A stretch of 64,000 nt of DNA, from positions 62,001 to 126,000 of the forward strand of contig MU119291.1 of the NCBI GenBank assembly GCA_014904845.1, read 5' to 3'. The position numbers and the translations under genes were made by a program. A model generated the notes under the pieces. The model was not told the DNA's origin, did not search any database, and worked only from the letters and a program-made list of their open reading frames with translations. The DNA is from Acephala macrosclerotiorum. Taxonomy: Eukaryota; Ascomycota; Leotiomycetes; Helotiales; Mollisiaceae. This document shows positions 1 through 12,653 of the stretch, one piece after another; positions within the stretch are counted from its first letter, which is position 1; each line of letters starts with the position of its first letter.

Positions 1-472
1 ACTGAGACTAGGAGCAAAAGAGGGCGAGATGCGGGTGTGCGTTAGGGGTCATGAAGAGGAAGAGCAAGGAAGAGCAAGTAGCCTAGGCGAACGGACTTGT
101 GCAGGAGCCGGAATATCTTACTTCGAAGCATGTACCAGACTCCACACGACACCAACACGATAGATTCACAGAACAAAGCATCAAAATATGTTTCCTAGGA
201 ACAAAAGTACGACTTAACAATATTGCAAGGTCGGTCATTAAGTCACGAAAATCACAATCACAATTCAAAGGCAAAAATTGTTTGACAAAGCGTTGAGATT
301 GCTCTACCAGAGGGTATTGGGTGTGATCAGATCACAAATCCACGAATGCTATCCACCTAGCGTTCCAAGCCAGCTATCCATCCATCCATTCCCAGACGCC
401 AAATGAAATCCATACCAGTCATTCATCCATCATCGTATAAATGAGGTGTCGGTTGATGTATAGGTTGAGTAT
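1..472. other. Left-edge intergenic sequence
   Basis: No reading frame here looks like a gene. The part nearest 473 is probably the 3' untranslated region of the grg-1-like gene, which is read leftwards. Confidence 0.5.
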
Positions 473-836
473 CTAGTGCTTAGCAGCCTCTGTTTAAATA
501 TTAGCATATGTTTGTGTAGGTGCATGTGGTAGGAGAAGGAAACATACCCTTGTGGACATCAGCCTTGGTCTCGTGGGAGGTTTGGTCGAACTTGTCTCCA
601 ACGGCATCCTTGGCGGCGGTGACACGGCTGCTGATGGAAGCATCAGAGTCCTTGGCGACTTGCTTGTTGGCCTCCTTGGAGGCTTGAGCACCGGTACCCT
701 GGACGGACTCGGCGACGTAGTTGGCGGCGTTCTGGACGGAAGAAGTCAGTAAAGATCGAAGCATGGAAGATTAGGAGAAAAGCATCTAATGAAGAGATGC
801 TGCTGAGGAAGAAGAGCTTACCTTGATGGTCTCCAT
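473..836 (-). CDS. grg-1: Glucose-repressible Grg1/CCG-1-like small protein
   Basis: Three exons on the minus strand: 836-822, 731-548 and 489-473, with GT-AG introns at 732-821 and 490-547. They join to 216 nt, giving exactly 71 residues, the usual size of Neurospora GRG-1/CCG-1. The protein starts METIK and ends KEAAKH, and is a hydrophilic Ala/Lys/Asp-rich chain with the family pattern of AAKDAVGDK in the middle. In Neurospora this gene is strongly induced by glucose starvation and by the clock; its biochemical role is not known. The first exon is only 15 nt and the last 17 nt, so gene finders easily miss both. A TATA-like box lies about 115 nt upstream. I am confident of the family; the glucose response is inferred from homologues. 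Confidence 0.93.
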
Positions 837-952
837 TGTGACTGAAGGGCTGTTTGCTTGAAACTTTTTTGGTTTGAGTGTAGTTGAGTTGAAGTTTGGA
901 AGATGTGATAGTTGATGAAAAGAAGAAAAGGTTGAAGGGGTAGATGAGGGGT

Positions 953-960
953 CTTATAAA
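953..960 (-). promoter_or_regulatory. TATA box of grg-1-like gene
   Basis: On the minus strand the sequence reads TTTATAAG, about 115 nt upstream of the grg-1-like start codon, a normal distance in a highly expressed fungal gene. Confidence 0.5.
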
Positions 961-1126
961 CTCCTCACGGTCGGTCGAAGCCTTCGCAAGGCTCTAGCCC
1001 ATGACGTCGCCAGCATCATATGAAGCAGAGAAGAGAATAGGGGCAATCAGTCGTCATCCAAAAGAGGTAAGAGAGAAATCCGAGGAGAGCGCCACAAGCA
1101 CTAGGACACTAAGAGGCTCGACGTCA

Positions 1127-1132
1127 GCGGGG
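1127..1132 (+). promoter_or_regulatory. Possible CreA/CRE1 carbon-repressor site
   Basis: GCGGGG matches the CreA consensus SYGGRG and sits about 290 nt upstream of the glucose-repressible gene. The motif is short and will occur by chance, so this is only suggestive. Confidence 0.25.
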
Positions 1133-2571
1133 AGGATAGGTGGCTTGTGATTGGCTCGCTAAATATTCTACCCCTCGAAACCCCTATACGTCATTGACAA
1201 ACTAAACCAACTCGCCAAGCCCCTCAATCAGCTGTAACAAGCAAGCAAAGAACTATCACGGAATGAGTTTAACCTTCAAACTCCCTAATGTGGCTGTGCC
1301 AACTTTTGCCATCTAGAGCAATTGCATGTGTCACGAACTCTTTCTTGCAAGTGGATGGGGTGACGGAGCCCAGGTCCGCTGAGATCTGAAGCTGATGAAA
1401 GCAGGATGATCCGAGGCATCGAGCATGCTCTTGCATTTCCGGCCCCGTCCCTACCCGCTATGGAGAGCTCTGTTTGCCCTTGGAGCGAATGGCACCTGTC
1501 ACTTCGCACAGAGATCTGTCCTCAGGGGCAAAATGCAGTCTCATGTGATGCTCAGATTCAGAAAATTGCGCAATCATGGCCTTTGCGTGCATATCCAAGG
1601 ATGCAGAATCGGTTTCTTGAATCTGCATCCTTTCGATTCCGATCCGTACCCAAGGCGTCGTTTTTCAACATCGAGTTCCACTTGCCCACATGGGCGTTTG
1701 GAGGATCACGAGATGGAGCTCCATATGTATGGATGCGTCTAGACTTAGTAGTTTGCTTCGTGGCTGTCAAGCCCGTCAGGTTGTTGCTTAGCTTCCACGG
1801 GATGATGCGCTTCCAAGGAACGTGGAAAGGTACTCACCTTGAAAGTCCCGTGTGTCCAGCCTCGGTGTTGCAAACAGAGAAGGTGAGGACGACGCCGGAC
1901 GCCGACGAGACTGATTGCTGGAGCTTCACGTTGTTTCGAGAACCTTCAGTGGTAAAATTTCCTCCTACGACGAACTTCTCTTGAGAAAGCTCCATCAGTA
2001 CCAGAACCAGCTTCGAAAGTGATCTGCTGGGATGGACAGGTTTCTGTGTTGTGAGTGCCCACGCTGTCCATCACAGCCTTGCCTGAGATATGGTGGAGAC
2101 GTTAAGTACTGCTTCAGGTCAGCGTTTGTACAAAAGCAGCCAACGCCTTTCCACCTCCCCAAGAAAGCTGCGGCAGTATCTGCAGAGGCCAGCGCCGGAA
2201 GTAACCCGCCGTTAAAGGGGTCACAGAGACAAGCCTCTGGAAACACGTCCTCATTTGTCCGGCAGCCTCGTTTGAGATGGTTGAGGAGTTGAGGAGTGTC
2301 CTTTCTGAGGTGGGTGTTTGTGTACAGAGTCTCAAAGTCCCCCAAGTACTGTAAAATTTATGCAGAACGCTCAAATTCAACAGCACGCCTCCCAAATGCT
2401 GCGAGTTCAAAGCACCAACCTCCCATCTAGACGCTATACACGCCGCGATATGCCCTCAAAATTGCTCGCCGACCTCCCACCTTATCTTCTTCGCCAATGT
2501 TGAAAGTTCGAAATCCAAAACCTTTGTTGCCTGCCACCTCAAGGCAGATCTTCAAGGGATCTGCCACCATT
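1133..2571. other. Gene-poor interval with one orphan ORF
   Basis: Between the grg-1 promoter and AIM32 no recognisable gene was found. A 192-codon plus-strand ATG reading frame (1406-1984) is the longest open stretch. Its translation has no recognisable domain and its composition is not clearly protein-like, so I do not call it as a gene. Confidence 0.4.
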
Positions 2572-3740
2572 TCAAAGCCTCAAGATCTCCCCACCCCGCC
2601 GAATCCCACCACGAAACAACTCCTCAATCACTCTCCCACCCATCACTGTCTCCCTCACAATCCCCTCCACATGCCTCGGCTCCACCCTCCCATACCAAAT
2701 CCCACATCCCGCCACTTCGCTCTCCTTCCCGTCCCTTGTTTTCGTGCCTGGGGGAATATACAAGATCACATTTCCAGCGAACTTGTGTCCCCCAATATGG
2801 CTGATCAATCCCACCCTGGCAGTCCCAGTCGTCTCCTCTGCAGAAGAGCCTGCAATCATACCCCTCTCCCTCCCATCACCGACATCCACCGCTCTTGTCA
2901 AGACCTGCAAGCCAGCTTTTGGTAACTGCCTCTCAAACTCGCCCCTCAACACCGGCCCCAAAACACCACACCTCATATCCCTCCCCCCATGCCCACAAAT
3001 CAACACAACAACATCCTTAGCATCTCTCACTCCCGGCAAGCATCTTCCCCGCCCGTCACTCCTCGTCAATCGATCTTTGTGTATGGGCGAAAGACTGGCG
3101 TGTGCTGGATGTAGTTTTCTGGGTAGGAGGTAGCCCTTGACCAGGGCTTGGACGGAGTCGAAGGAGACGCGGGGGAGGTACGGTATGTATTTGAAGCTTG
3201 GAAAAAGATACGCAGATGTAGTCTGGATCTCTTTCCGTTCCGGAACGCTCGATGGGAAAGACGAATTCGTTATTGAGACGTTATGATACGGCTGTTTACA
3301 AATCGAGTCAGCTCCACCTTCAGCATCAAAAGATAAATACCGAATAGAAATCATCAATTAGAAAATGAGAGGAGTGGGAAAGGGAGACGAACATCAGAAT
3401 ACATCCCACCCCGTCCCAGCAATTCCTTGATATCCGCCGCCAAATTATCACCCGAATTCTCGTCCTCGATTCGTGATAGCCAATCATCTTTTCCGGTGCA
3501 GATCAGGACTTGCTCTGCGTATGCTGCCATTGTGCCATTGAGTGGTTTGGAGTGGTCTATTTCGAGTCCTGGGGGCATGGGAGGTGTGGGAGAGCAGGTG
3601 CACGTTGGTGAGGGACATGTTGGTATTGTTGGGAAGGGCGGCGGACTATGGTGGGAGGAGATGTGGCGGAGGAGAAATAAGGAGAGGGGGGAGAGGCGGG
3701 GAGGATGCCATGTTGACCGGGCTATGGGTTGTAGGAACAT
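2572..3740 (-). CDS. AIM32: Aim32-like thioredoxin-fold [2Fe-2S] ferredoxin, mitochondrial
   Basis: Two exons, 3740-3393 and 3291-2572, joined by a GT-AG intron (donor GTTCGT), give 355 residues. The first ~50 residues are rich in Arg, Ser, His and Leu without acids, fitting a mitochondrial presequence. The conserved core starts near residue 75. Residues C215 and C224 (CX8C in ICGHGGRDMRCG) and H281 and H285 (HX3H in SHIGGHKF) match the unusual Cys2/His2 cluster-binding set of the Apd1/Aim32 family, which also has a C-terminal thioredoxin-like ferredoxin fold. In yeast Aim32 is a mitochondrial matrix/intermembrane-space redox protein. The last residues (IWYGRVEPRHVEGIV) are typical of the family. 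It is divergent from MTQ1 with about 265 nt between start codons. Confidence 0.9.
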
Positions 3741-4005
3741 GAGGTGGATTGGGAGGAGTTGAAGGTAGACGCTTTTGTGATCGAAGGGCGATAAGCAGAT
3801 CTTATCAGATGAATAATTTGTTGCGTTATTGGTGTTAAGAGGTTGCTGGACAATTTTCCACCCTGGAGATTTCAAGACTTCGAGCGTTTCCGACCTCAGT
3901 TTACAGTCACTCTTTCAATACCCTTTTCATTGCAATTAGATTCCTTCATTGGCTATCTACGTTCATGGATCCTTTAATATCTACGCGGCGAATCATCAGT
4001 AGCTC

Positions 4006-5398
4006 ATGAGACTGAGCTCCAACACCCCTTTCATTCTCATGCCTCGCCTTCCTCATACTCTCATTCTCAAAGGCTACAAGATCTCACCACTACTACCACT
4101 CATCCTCCGTGGAACTAGAACACTCGATTCAGCAATCAATGAGCTAAGATGGCTCAAAGAACACGTCGACACAACAGCGAAACCTGGACTTTGCCCTGAA
4201 GCAAGGCGAAAATGCCTCCTACAACTCTGTCTGAGACGCTCAAGGGCCGAGCCGTTACAATACATTCTTGGCTCCCAGCCATTCGGAGATCTAGACATTA
4301 AATGTCGTCCTGGAGTTCTGATTCCTAGGTGAGTGGAGGGAAGAAACGAGCTCTCATGTGATCACGTACTGATTTCTCTTAAGACCAGAAACAGAAGCCT
4401 ACACAGCTCATCTTGCCAAGCTGCTACTCAGTGGCGAATATGACACACTCATAAGATCCACTGGCAAGCTCACAGACAAGAACCACCTGCTCCCAATCGT
4501 CACATCCCCAAGGATCCTCGACGTATGTTCAGGGAGCGGATGCATCTCCCTCCTCCTCTACTCGCTCCTCGCCAAAAAGTTCCCGGAAACCACAATATTC
4601 GGTCTCGATATCTCCCCAACCGCCGTCAACCTCGCAAAAGAGAATCTAGAACTCAACATCAAAGCAGGAAACCTCCTCCCATCAGCAAGCCGAGGACGAG
4701 GGTATCCACAGGTCCAATTCGGAGTCTGCAACATCCTCAGCAAATACCCCATAGGATTCGGAAATTTCGATATCATAATCTCCAACCCTCCCTACATCTC
4801 CAGATCAAAATTCGCAACAGAAACAACACGCTCAGTCCGTAACTACGAGCCCAAACTGGCCTTAGTCCCTTGCCAAAACAAAAAATTCAGTCGCGGAGGT
4901 CTAGAATGGGAACCGGATCTAAAATTCTATGACCGATTGTTGGAGTTGCACCAAGTGTACTCTTCTAAGATTTTGTTAATGGAAATAGGAGATGAAGAAC
5001 AGGCTAGAAGGGTATTGGAACTGGTTGCTGCACATCAGAAGCTTAAATCGAATAGAATTGAATTATGGCGCGATTTTCCGGACCAGGAACCTGAAGAAGG
5101 AAAGCCAAGTACGATGCATATCGAAGAATCGTTTACACATCTTCCCTGCCCATCTATTGAGAATAAAACGAAGGAAGAAGTAGCAAGGATTGAGAGCGCG
5201 TGGAAGAGAATGAGGCCTGAGCAGAGGGGTATCAAAATTAAGGGATTTGATGTCCCGATCAGAGGGACGGGGAAGATTAGGAGCGTGGTTTTATTCCGGG
5301 TGAAGAATTTTGGGAAGACGGAGAGGGAGATGCTGCCGATCAGGCTAGAAGATGTCATGTTGTGTCATGAAGACATAAGAAGAAGAAGAGGGATGTGA
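4006..5398 (+). CDS. MTQ1: HemK/PrmC-type protein-glutamine N5-methyltransferase (mitochondrial Mtq1-like)
   Basis: Exons 4006-4328 and 4384-5398 (55-nt intron) join in phase to 445 residues. Predicted to methylate the glutamine of the GGQ motif in the mitochondrial release factor, using S-adenosylmethionine. The SAM-binding motif I reads DVCSGSG at about residues 154-160, and the catalytic NPPY motif of N5-Gln/Ade methyltransferases lies at 242-245, followed by ISRSKF. The upstream PETE element (IPRPETEAY) spans the splice junction, which confirms the intron. The protein is longer than bacterial PrmC (about 280 residues) because of an N-terminal extension and a charged C-terminal part. Mtq1 rather than the eRF1 enzyme Mtq2 is preferred because Mtq2 is much shorter and lacks the PrmC N-terminal domain. 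Confidence 0.9.
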
Positions 5399-5842
5399 GG
5401 GGATACCAGGGAGTGGAAATCTGAAGTTTTTGAAAATCAAGAAGAGGAGGAGGAGGAGGAGGGGGAGGGAACAAGAGAACTGGAGGAAGAAGAAGAAATT
5501 GAAGCCTGCTTCGTTCTGAGGAGGGAAGGGGACGTGGACTTTGGACGATTTGATGGCGAGTTGTGGGATACCACCGAAGCTTGAATGCCCGTCCACCGAG
5601 TTGGGGCTCATGATACTCCCTCTGCGGGGATCTTGTGGAGGTGCAGCATTGTCGTTTCCAACGATCCTCTTCATTAAATCAATATACGATCTCTCTACAA
5701 TCAGCCGCTCTTCGGAAGTTGATTTCGATCAGATCAAGTTCCTTGCCGCCTAGTCCATGACTCTGATTTCTCTTCCTGGTCCGACAAAACAGTTCTCATG
5801 ATCATCGATCCAAATCCTCGATGCCCCCCGGATTTACTCCGC
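5345..5842 (-). other. Unresolved minus-strand reading frame downstream of DUF7708 gene
   Basis: On the minus strand about 5760-5345 holds an open stretch whose first part (EERLIVERSYIDLMKRIVGN and about 50 following residues) has a protein-like composition, then degenerates into a Phe/Leu run encoded by a purine-rich tract that overlaps the end of MTQ1. I could not connect it to the DUF7708 gene by a convincing splice pair. It may be a short terminal exon, a remnant, or chance. Confidence 0.3.
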
Positions 5843-8222
5843 TCAATCTGTCTGCCACCCTTCATCAACCTCATCCCGATAGCTCCCACGGCTCGTACTT
5901 CTCGCCACTTCCCATCCGGGGATACTTGGTGTCGGAGTCGAAGGTCTTAAAAGATGGCTCTCAACCGATCGGCTCGAAATCTCCATCGGAATTAAGTTAT
6001 TCGGCGACAGATTCACAAGCCTGGTTGGATATTCCTTCAACATCAGAAGCTCTTTCATCCTCCTAGTACTTGACATGGGATTCGTCATCATGACCTTGAA
6101 TATCGGAACGAGGGACCTATCTTCAACTATGCGCTGTAACCAATCTACGACAGCCTCTAGGTCTTTGAATGTCGAGTTCTGGACTGCAGAACCCTTGTCA
6201 AAGGATGAGATGGAATCGATGATGCAATAAACCGTCGTGTCTGCCGGAAATTGAGATACGAGCGAGTAGAGGACGTCGCAGAGACTGTCCAAGTCGTGCT
6301 CCTCAAGAGCCATCAGGAAGTCCCGATTGTCAATGAAGTCCAAGTTCAGAATCTTCATCTTTACCAACTTCATCACCAACTGCACGATGAGAGAACGAAC
6401 AAGTCCGTTTGGGCCATGCCAGGCGTCTCTGGGAGCCATATGCGAGTTGCAGAAGAAATGAACCACCACCTCATCAGGATGGACTTTCACCATTCCAGCA
6501 ACGAACGTGGCGGAGAAGACCGATATAGCCGACATCCCCGGACCACTAGAGCGAATGTTGGCATCGACCAGAATCATGTCCGGATCATGGCGGTTCATCC
6601 ATTGGAGGAATCGATTGTGTCGCAACAAGGATTGGACTTGCCCCTGGGCAGCCGTTGAGAATTTACTCTTCTGCATTAGTGCTCTTTCGAAATCCTTGTT
6701 CGGATGCTGGAACATTTGATCCAGATCGACTGGCTCACGCTCAGAGGAGTTCTTCTGAGCTAGAATCTGGCAGAAGCGATCGAGGCTTACGACCGAGCCT
6801 CGTTTTCGGCCATGGTAGACCTGTTGCCGTAACTTCATGATTTCCGCGTCTTTCTCTGCGAGATTTTTAGTTAACGAAATCTAGTTCCGGCTTCAGGCTT
6901 CTTGTTGCCCACTTACTCTTCCCTTCAAGAAGCAGCTCCAGAAGTTGATTCCTAGTACTCAACTGATCATCTTGCATCGCACTATCCCTCGCCGCAATCT
7001 CACCCCTCCTATCCAGCGCCCCCACAATCTTATCCACAATCTCATCTGGCAATTCCTTCCTCCAAATCTCATTCTTCTCTCTCTCTCTCCTCAACAATGC
7101 CCCATTCTCATCAACCCCCTTCTTCACGTAAGTTGCATCAAAAGCCAATTGTTCCAAACTTGTATCAACTTGCGAGAAGCGTCCATCGATCTGTCCGCCG
7201 AATCTCTCGAATCTTTGGCGGTCTTTTGCAATGTCTTGATGGATGTAGTTGACTTTTACGGCGGTGTATTCTGATACCATGAGATTGCCTTCGATTGCGC
7301 GATCGCGAGCTATACCTAGAGCACATTCGAACGTATTTGTTGATTCTGTTACTCTTTGCAAGATTTTGTCTGGATCTGGGGGCGGCAGTTTGTGTTTGAA
7401 TTTTGGGATGAATTTGCGCCCTTGTTCTCAAGTCAGTACATTCACAGTCACGGCCTTGGTTACTCACAATTCATTTTGTCTTTCGTGGTCACGAGGATCA
7501 TGTCTTCGATTGATTCTACAACCGCTTGATAAAGCTGGTCTGCACACTTGCTGACTTTCTGATTACTTCGAAAGCTCCGTTCCGTGGGGTTCGCCCGAGT
7601 GAGCGCATCCCGCAATCCTCTAAAGGTGTCGAAGATCTTCTGTCGTTTTGCAGCCGAGTTTCCCGCAAGCTTGTACAAATTAGCTCTTCACTCTCTAACT
7701 CCTCATATCCTCAAAAAGGACGGAAAACCAGGCATATTAGAAAGAGACGAACCTTGAATACAACAGCAAGACCGGTCTTCACGACAGCAAGTCCGTACGC
7801 CTCTGGTATCAGGGAGACCCATGGGTCGATTGCGTCTTTGGCGTCGCCCATACCGTACCAGAGGCTGTGCCAGAAGCCGTCGGTGCTGTCTTTGTATTGG
7901 GTTTGGGTTTTGTTGATTTTTTCGCCGAGTTGGTCCCATGATTGGGGTGTGTCGCCTTGATATTCGATGTTTAGGGTGTTGGGGATATAGAACTTCAGGG
8001 CTTCGGCTAGTTGCCTGTTCTTTTATGTTAGAATGAGTTTTGAAAGGTGGTCGGACAGGGAGGGACGAACAAGTAAGGCTGGAAAGGAACAAATTTGGCA
8101 AGTCCTTGGTCGAATTGGGATGAGCCTCCAATTCCATCGTGTAGCTTTTGAGCTTCGGATGTGATGAATGCGACGGTTGTCGTGACTTCTCGCTCACCGG
8201 GGTTCGCCCAGCTCGATTCCAT
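5843..8222 (-). CDS. DUF7708 helical-domain protein with a NACHT-like region lacking a P-loop
   Basis: Five exons (8222-8071, 8014-7753, 7669-7468, 7420-6917, 6855-5843) keep one frame and give about 710 residues from the first ATG; a further upstream exon is possible because the frame stays open to 8348. Residues about 70-170 match the DUF7708 N-terminal domain of fungal STAND-type proteins: a Trp-Asp start, then GDAKDAIDPWVSLIPEAYGL, and a helix with KLAGNSAAKRQKI. The C-terminal 350 residues resemble the NTPase part of such proteins, with strands before AISVFSATFVAG and DTTVYCIIDSISSF at the Walker B place, but no GxxxxGK[ST] is present. The first two introns use GTTCGT donors. Such proteins are thought to act in fungal non-self recognition; function here is inferred. 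Confidence 0.75.
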
Positions 8223-9129
8223 GACAGGCGACAATAACTTGACTACCACCAGCAGCCCCTCCGGACTCTGAAGAAGTTCCTGGTCACTTTTGATATCGAA
8301 ACAATGACGGTGGTCGATACGAGATTGAGATGGCTGCGGACCTCGAGACTAGTGTCAGCGTCGATTACGATGATTCGTGACGGCGACTCCGAAATGGCTT
8401 TTCATTGCTTTTTACGATAATTACATCCCCATGGCAGAAATTGAGAGATTCTCCAAGCAACAGTCGTATTCCGCGCCACAGAAGCTCATCGTCGATTGTC
8501 TTCTTGTCGTGAAGTTGTGGGATCCAACCACCCCCGCACCTTCACAGCCCCGGGAAGCGTCCGGGCAGATGTGTAATGTCTCACTTGGCCGCGGTATTTC
8601 TGTGCTAGCACACGGCACAATTTGATCTTTTAATTGGTTTAGAATCACCGTGCCAAGGAATCGCGGGGTCCGAAATATCTGCAAAGTAGCGCATTGGGGT
8701 CGTACCGCCGAATGTGGAGTATCAGCTCCTGCAGGTATGGGTATGAATGGAGCCAGCTACCAATAGCAGCGGATGTTGCCGTCGTCAGCTAGTTTGTTAT
8801 TGCATATGTTAAGGATGCTTACTCCCAGCATTGCGTTCAGCCTCACGAGGATCCCATATTCTTGGCAGCGAGAAAAGTCCTTGGCTTACCAAACCCAAAG
8901 CCTGCGACGCAGCCTCATCCATATCTTATCACTTCTCTCAATACAATTACTAAAGGTGTCCCATCATTCAACGAGTCAGGCTCGTACTGAGATTCACCTT
9001 ACTACTTGTATGTCAGCGTCTCCCAACTTGCGTTCATTACACTGACCCATTAAACATTAGGACTTCACGCCTTGCTTTGGTTCTAGTCAATTACCGGTAT
9101 ACCAGGCGCTTCACTCTAAAAATTTCATC
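8223..9129. other. Shared upstream region of two divergent genes
   Basis: About 900 nt separate the start codons of the DUF7708 gene (minus) and the AAA+ gene (plus). A missing first exon of the DUF7708 gene could lie here: its reading frame is open to 8348 and a short ATG frame begins near 8404 on the minus strand. No other gene is visible. Confidence 0.4.
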
Positions 9130-12100
9130 ATGGACGATTCCGTACCTCCCGATGTCGTTGATGAAAGAGTCGGTACACCACCCCCAGGAGATGATCCAGA
9201 TGTCCCTCCAGAAAGCTCCGTCGTTGTGGTCGAATCCACCACGAAAGATGATGCAGAATCTCCCACCACCGAGAAGAAGAGCAAAAAGGAGTCCAAGACG
9301 AAAGAAGAACTATGGGAAGAAAAGCAACAGAACATCCCCAAAGTTGTCGACGTCAAATGGCTCGATTTCGAGCACTTCAAAAACCGGTATCATCCAGACG
9401 AAGGATTGGAAATCATCGAAGTCCTGCGAGGTCATCAATATCTCGCTTTTGAGATCACGAAGGAGCAGCAGCGACGAAGATATTTGAAGAAGTGGGATGT
9501 TAGGTCGATGAAATCCAGGGTTGATTCGGATTCCACCTGGATTCAACGTGTGAGGATTCAGTCGCCGCAGATTATGCTTCTACTTTCACGTCTGACGGGC
9601 CATGATGATACTTGGAGCTATAACAAACCTCAAGTGTTCTTTCGCCCGTTCCGAACGTTCTATTACTTCCTGCCGCAGGTGAAAAAATGCCTCAAGATTC
9701 TTGAGAAGAGATGGGGGAAGGCGGACGCAGAGGGAGGTGTTATAAAAGCAGCGACTCACGAAGGCACCCAAGCAAAACCTGACCTTGATGCCAAGGCCGA
9801 AGGTGTGGTTGAGGAGGAGAGCAAACATGACGACACTGGGGATATCTCCGATGCCGACGATGATGATAGCTTTGCACGAAAGAATGACACTGAACCTGTC
9901 GATCCAGAGGACGCCGTTGCGGGAGAGATCACGGACTCAGTCACAGGCCTGCGGCACATCCGAAAGTATGTTCAGTTCGTCGAAGAAAACATCATGCCAT
10001 TGTGGGAGAAAGCTGCAACTACTACTCATCGCAAGGTCCGCTTCTTGGATCTATGGATGTACTTCATACCTGGCGAGCTTCTCTACGTCCCGCCAAAAAC
10101 AGATTCTTCACAGAGTACTGGTGTCAAGATGTACCAAACGGCTTGGAGACTTTACAGCAAGACTCTAGATACAATACTCGATGACAATCCAGATGACTGG
10201 CAGCCCAATGCTGCGCGCCAGCTCGACCTCATTGCTTACTACATCGATTACAATGGGTTCTCGTACGGACCAGTTGAACATACGTACGAACTCAAATATT
10301 ACGAAGGCGAGAGGGATATCACGACACTGGAAATCTATCCGATGCGATTTGTCAAGGATGCTGAGAAGATGAAAGCTAAACTTCACGACCAAGGGAAAAC
10401 TTTCCAGAAGGTGATAACGGAAAAGCACCTTTACTACGACGGTTGGACCTTGACTCATGGACCCACCGGAGACCCTGACTCAGAGAACTCGGAGAAGTCA
10501 GAGGATCGAAGGAATCCTGAGCACATCGACGGAGATGTGATCATCGACTTCGTCGAAGGATACAAGGCGAGATCATCTATCAAGATGCCAACATTCCTCG
10601 ATTCATCATTAGATGACAGCGATTGGCCGACAGGAGATGATGCACTCCTGATCCAATGTTGGAAGAATGGACCACGATCCGAGCTGCTTGGAGAAGTCAA
10701 AGAGATCATACAACGAAACGAGCTGGTTGGCAACTATCTGAAGAGCCGCCACAAGAAACAAAGCAAGTTGCTCCAAACGTGGGAAACCACAAATGTCACC
10801 CAACTAGAAGGCGACGATCTCGCTTTGCTACCTCGCCGTGCTGTCGCGTACGCTTTCCGGGAACGCAAATTCGTCATGGTTGACATCCAGGCGCTGAAGA
10901 ATGTCCCTCCCCCACAAAATGTCTTTGGAGATCTGAAGATTGATGACGAGCATAAACGGATGGTCAAGTCGCTGGTGAAATCACACTTTAGGAAACAAAA
11001 GCTCCAGAAACAACAACCGAGTGCAGGCTTGAATCAGGACTTGATTCGAGGGAAGGGATCTGGGTTATTCATACTTCTACACGGCGTTCCTGGTGTTGGC
11101 AAGACTGCTACTGCTGAGGCTGTCGCTCAAGCTAACAAGAAGCCTCTTTTCGTCATCACATGCGGTGACCTTGGATTTTCTCCAAAAGAAGTAGACAATT
11201 CTCTCAGGGATATCTTTCGCCTTGCCCATCTCTGGGACTGTGTGCTGTTGCTTGATGAGGCCGACATCTTCTTAACTAGGCGAGAACACAACGACCTGAA
11301 GAGAAATGCTCTTGTATCAGGTGAGAACCCTTCTACGATGCTCAAGTCTTTCTCAATTTCCCTAATGCCTTCTAGTATTCCTAAGAGTCCTCGAGTATTA
11401 CAGCGGCATTCTATTCCTTACCACAAATCGAGTCGGAATCTTAGATGAAGCTTTCAAATCCAGGATTCACGTCAGCCTATACTACCCACCACTCAGCAAG
11501 GAACAGACCCTGGCTATCTTCGATGTCAACATCCGCAAACTGTACGATATCGAGAAAGAGAAGGGAAGGCTTCAAAGTGATGTGAACCCGGATGCCCCTA
11601 AACGACCGGCATTGATAATCGACAAACCCACCATCAGAGACTACGCGGAATGGCACTATGACAACCACGAACCCCATCAAAGATGGAACGGCAGACAGAT
11701 CCGCAACGCTTTCCAAATTGCCTACTCACTCGCGGACTTTGATATGCAGCGAACCTCCTTGGACAACTGGGACGACGACGACGCAGATATCGATGCCAAT
11801 GCAGAGACTCTGAGAGCTGAGAATGGGAAGCAAGCAGCGTCCAGATTAGACTACCGACATTTCAAAATCGTTGCCAAGGCAATTGAGAAGTTCGATCGCT
11901 ATCTGTTTGACGCTATGCAAGGTGCTACAGACACGGACAATGCTCGGAACAATGGTACTCGGGATGATGATCATGACGAGAACATGTGGAATCAAGGAGC
12001 CGTGTACTATCCTCCGAGCCCAAGACCTCAGAGACAGAATCCTCCAATGCCTCGTCGCTCTCAACAGGACTTTAATGGCAATTCGCGTGGGTCAGGGCGG

Positions 12101-12487
12101 CCTCGAGGCGAATACAATGGTCAAGGCTCGGGGCAGCGGCAAAGGCCACAGCAGCCAGATTACAATCCTCCTGCACAAGAATACCAGCCTCCAAAGCAAG
12201 GCTCACAACCTCGTCCAAGACAGCGACCAGTACCTCAAGAGATTGCTCAGAGTGATAATGGTCGGCTCCGTGCTCGTGGGTCTCCTGCGAAGGTTACCCC
12301 GCGTGCAAAACCACCATTGGACCGGAAATATGATTCCGGATATTCGACAGGGCCTTCTGCACCCCCGAATGATGATTACGCTCCGGATGAGGAGTTGAGT
12401 GGGGAGTATCAGGATTATGTTGATGGCGGTGATCCGTACTATGACGGGTATGAGGAGGATGAGCATCAAAGTGATGGGAGATTGTGA
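9130..12487 (+). CDS. Fungal AAA+ ATPase with DUF7025-like middle region
   Basis: Exons 9130-11320 and 11376-12487 (55-nt intron) join to 1100 residues. Residues 1-70 are acidic and low complexity. A long middle part (about 80-620), including a Tyr-rich block with IDYNGFSYGPVEHTYE, resembles the DUF7025 region that precedes the ATPase in this fungal family. The AAA+ core has Walker A GVPGVGKT at 652-659 and Walker B with DEAD at 709-712; after the intron come FLTTNRVGILDEAFKSRIHVS (sensor 1, then the arginine region of the second region of homology) and the lid with WNGRQIRNAFQIA. The last ~170 residues are disordered, rich in Pro, Gln, Arg and Gly. Cellular role is not known. Splice site: the exon 1 end G joins TA to make Val inside the helix, keeping the family pattern. 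Confidence 0.88.
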
Positions 12488-12653
12488 TGCATTTCCTACG
12501 ACGACCAAAGTGGTTTTTCATTTTGGGCTTCGGGTATTTTTCTTACATCTCTCAACGATTTGGAGGACTTAGTATCCGTTTTATCTTTACAGTATTAGGT
12601 TTTTTCAAAGGATGTACGGCCATGCTTAATCAGGTTACTATTAGAAACATGTA
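12488..12653. other. 3' flank of AAA+ gene
   Basis: Probably 3' untranslated sequence of the AAA+ gene, ending at the TA dinucleotide that flanks the inverted-repeat element. Confidence 0.4.
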
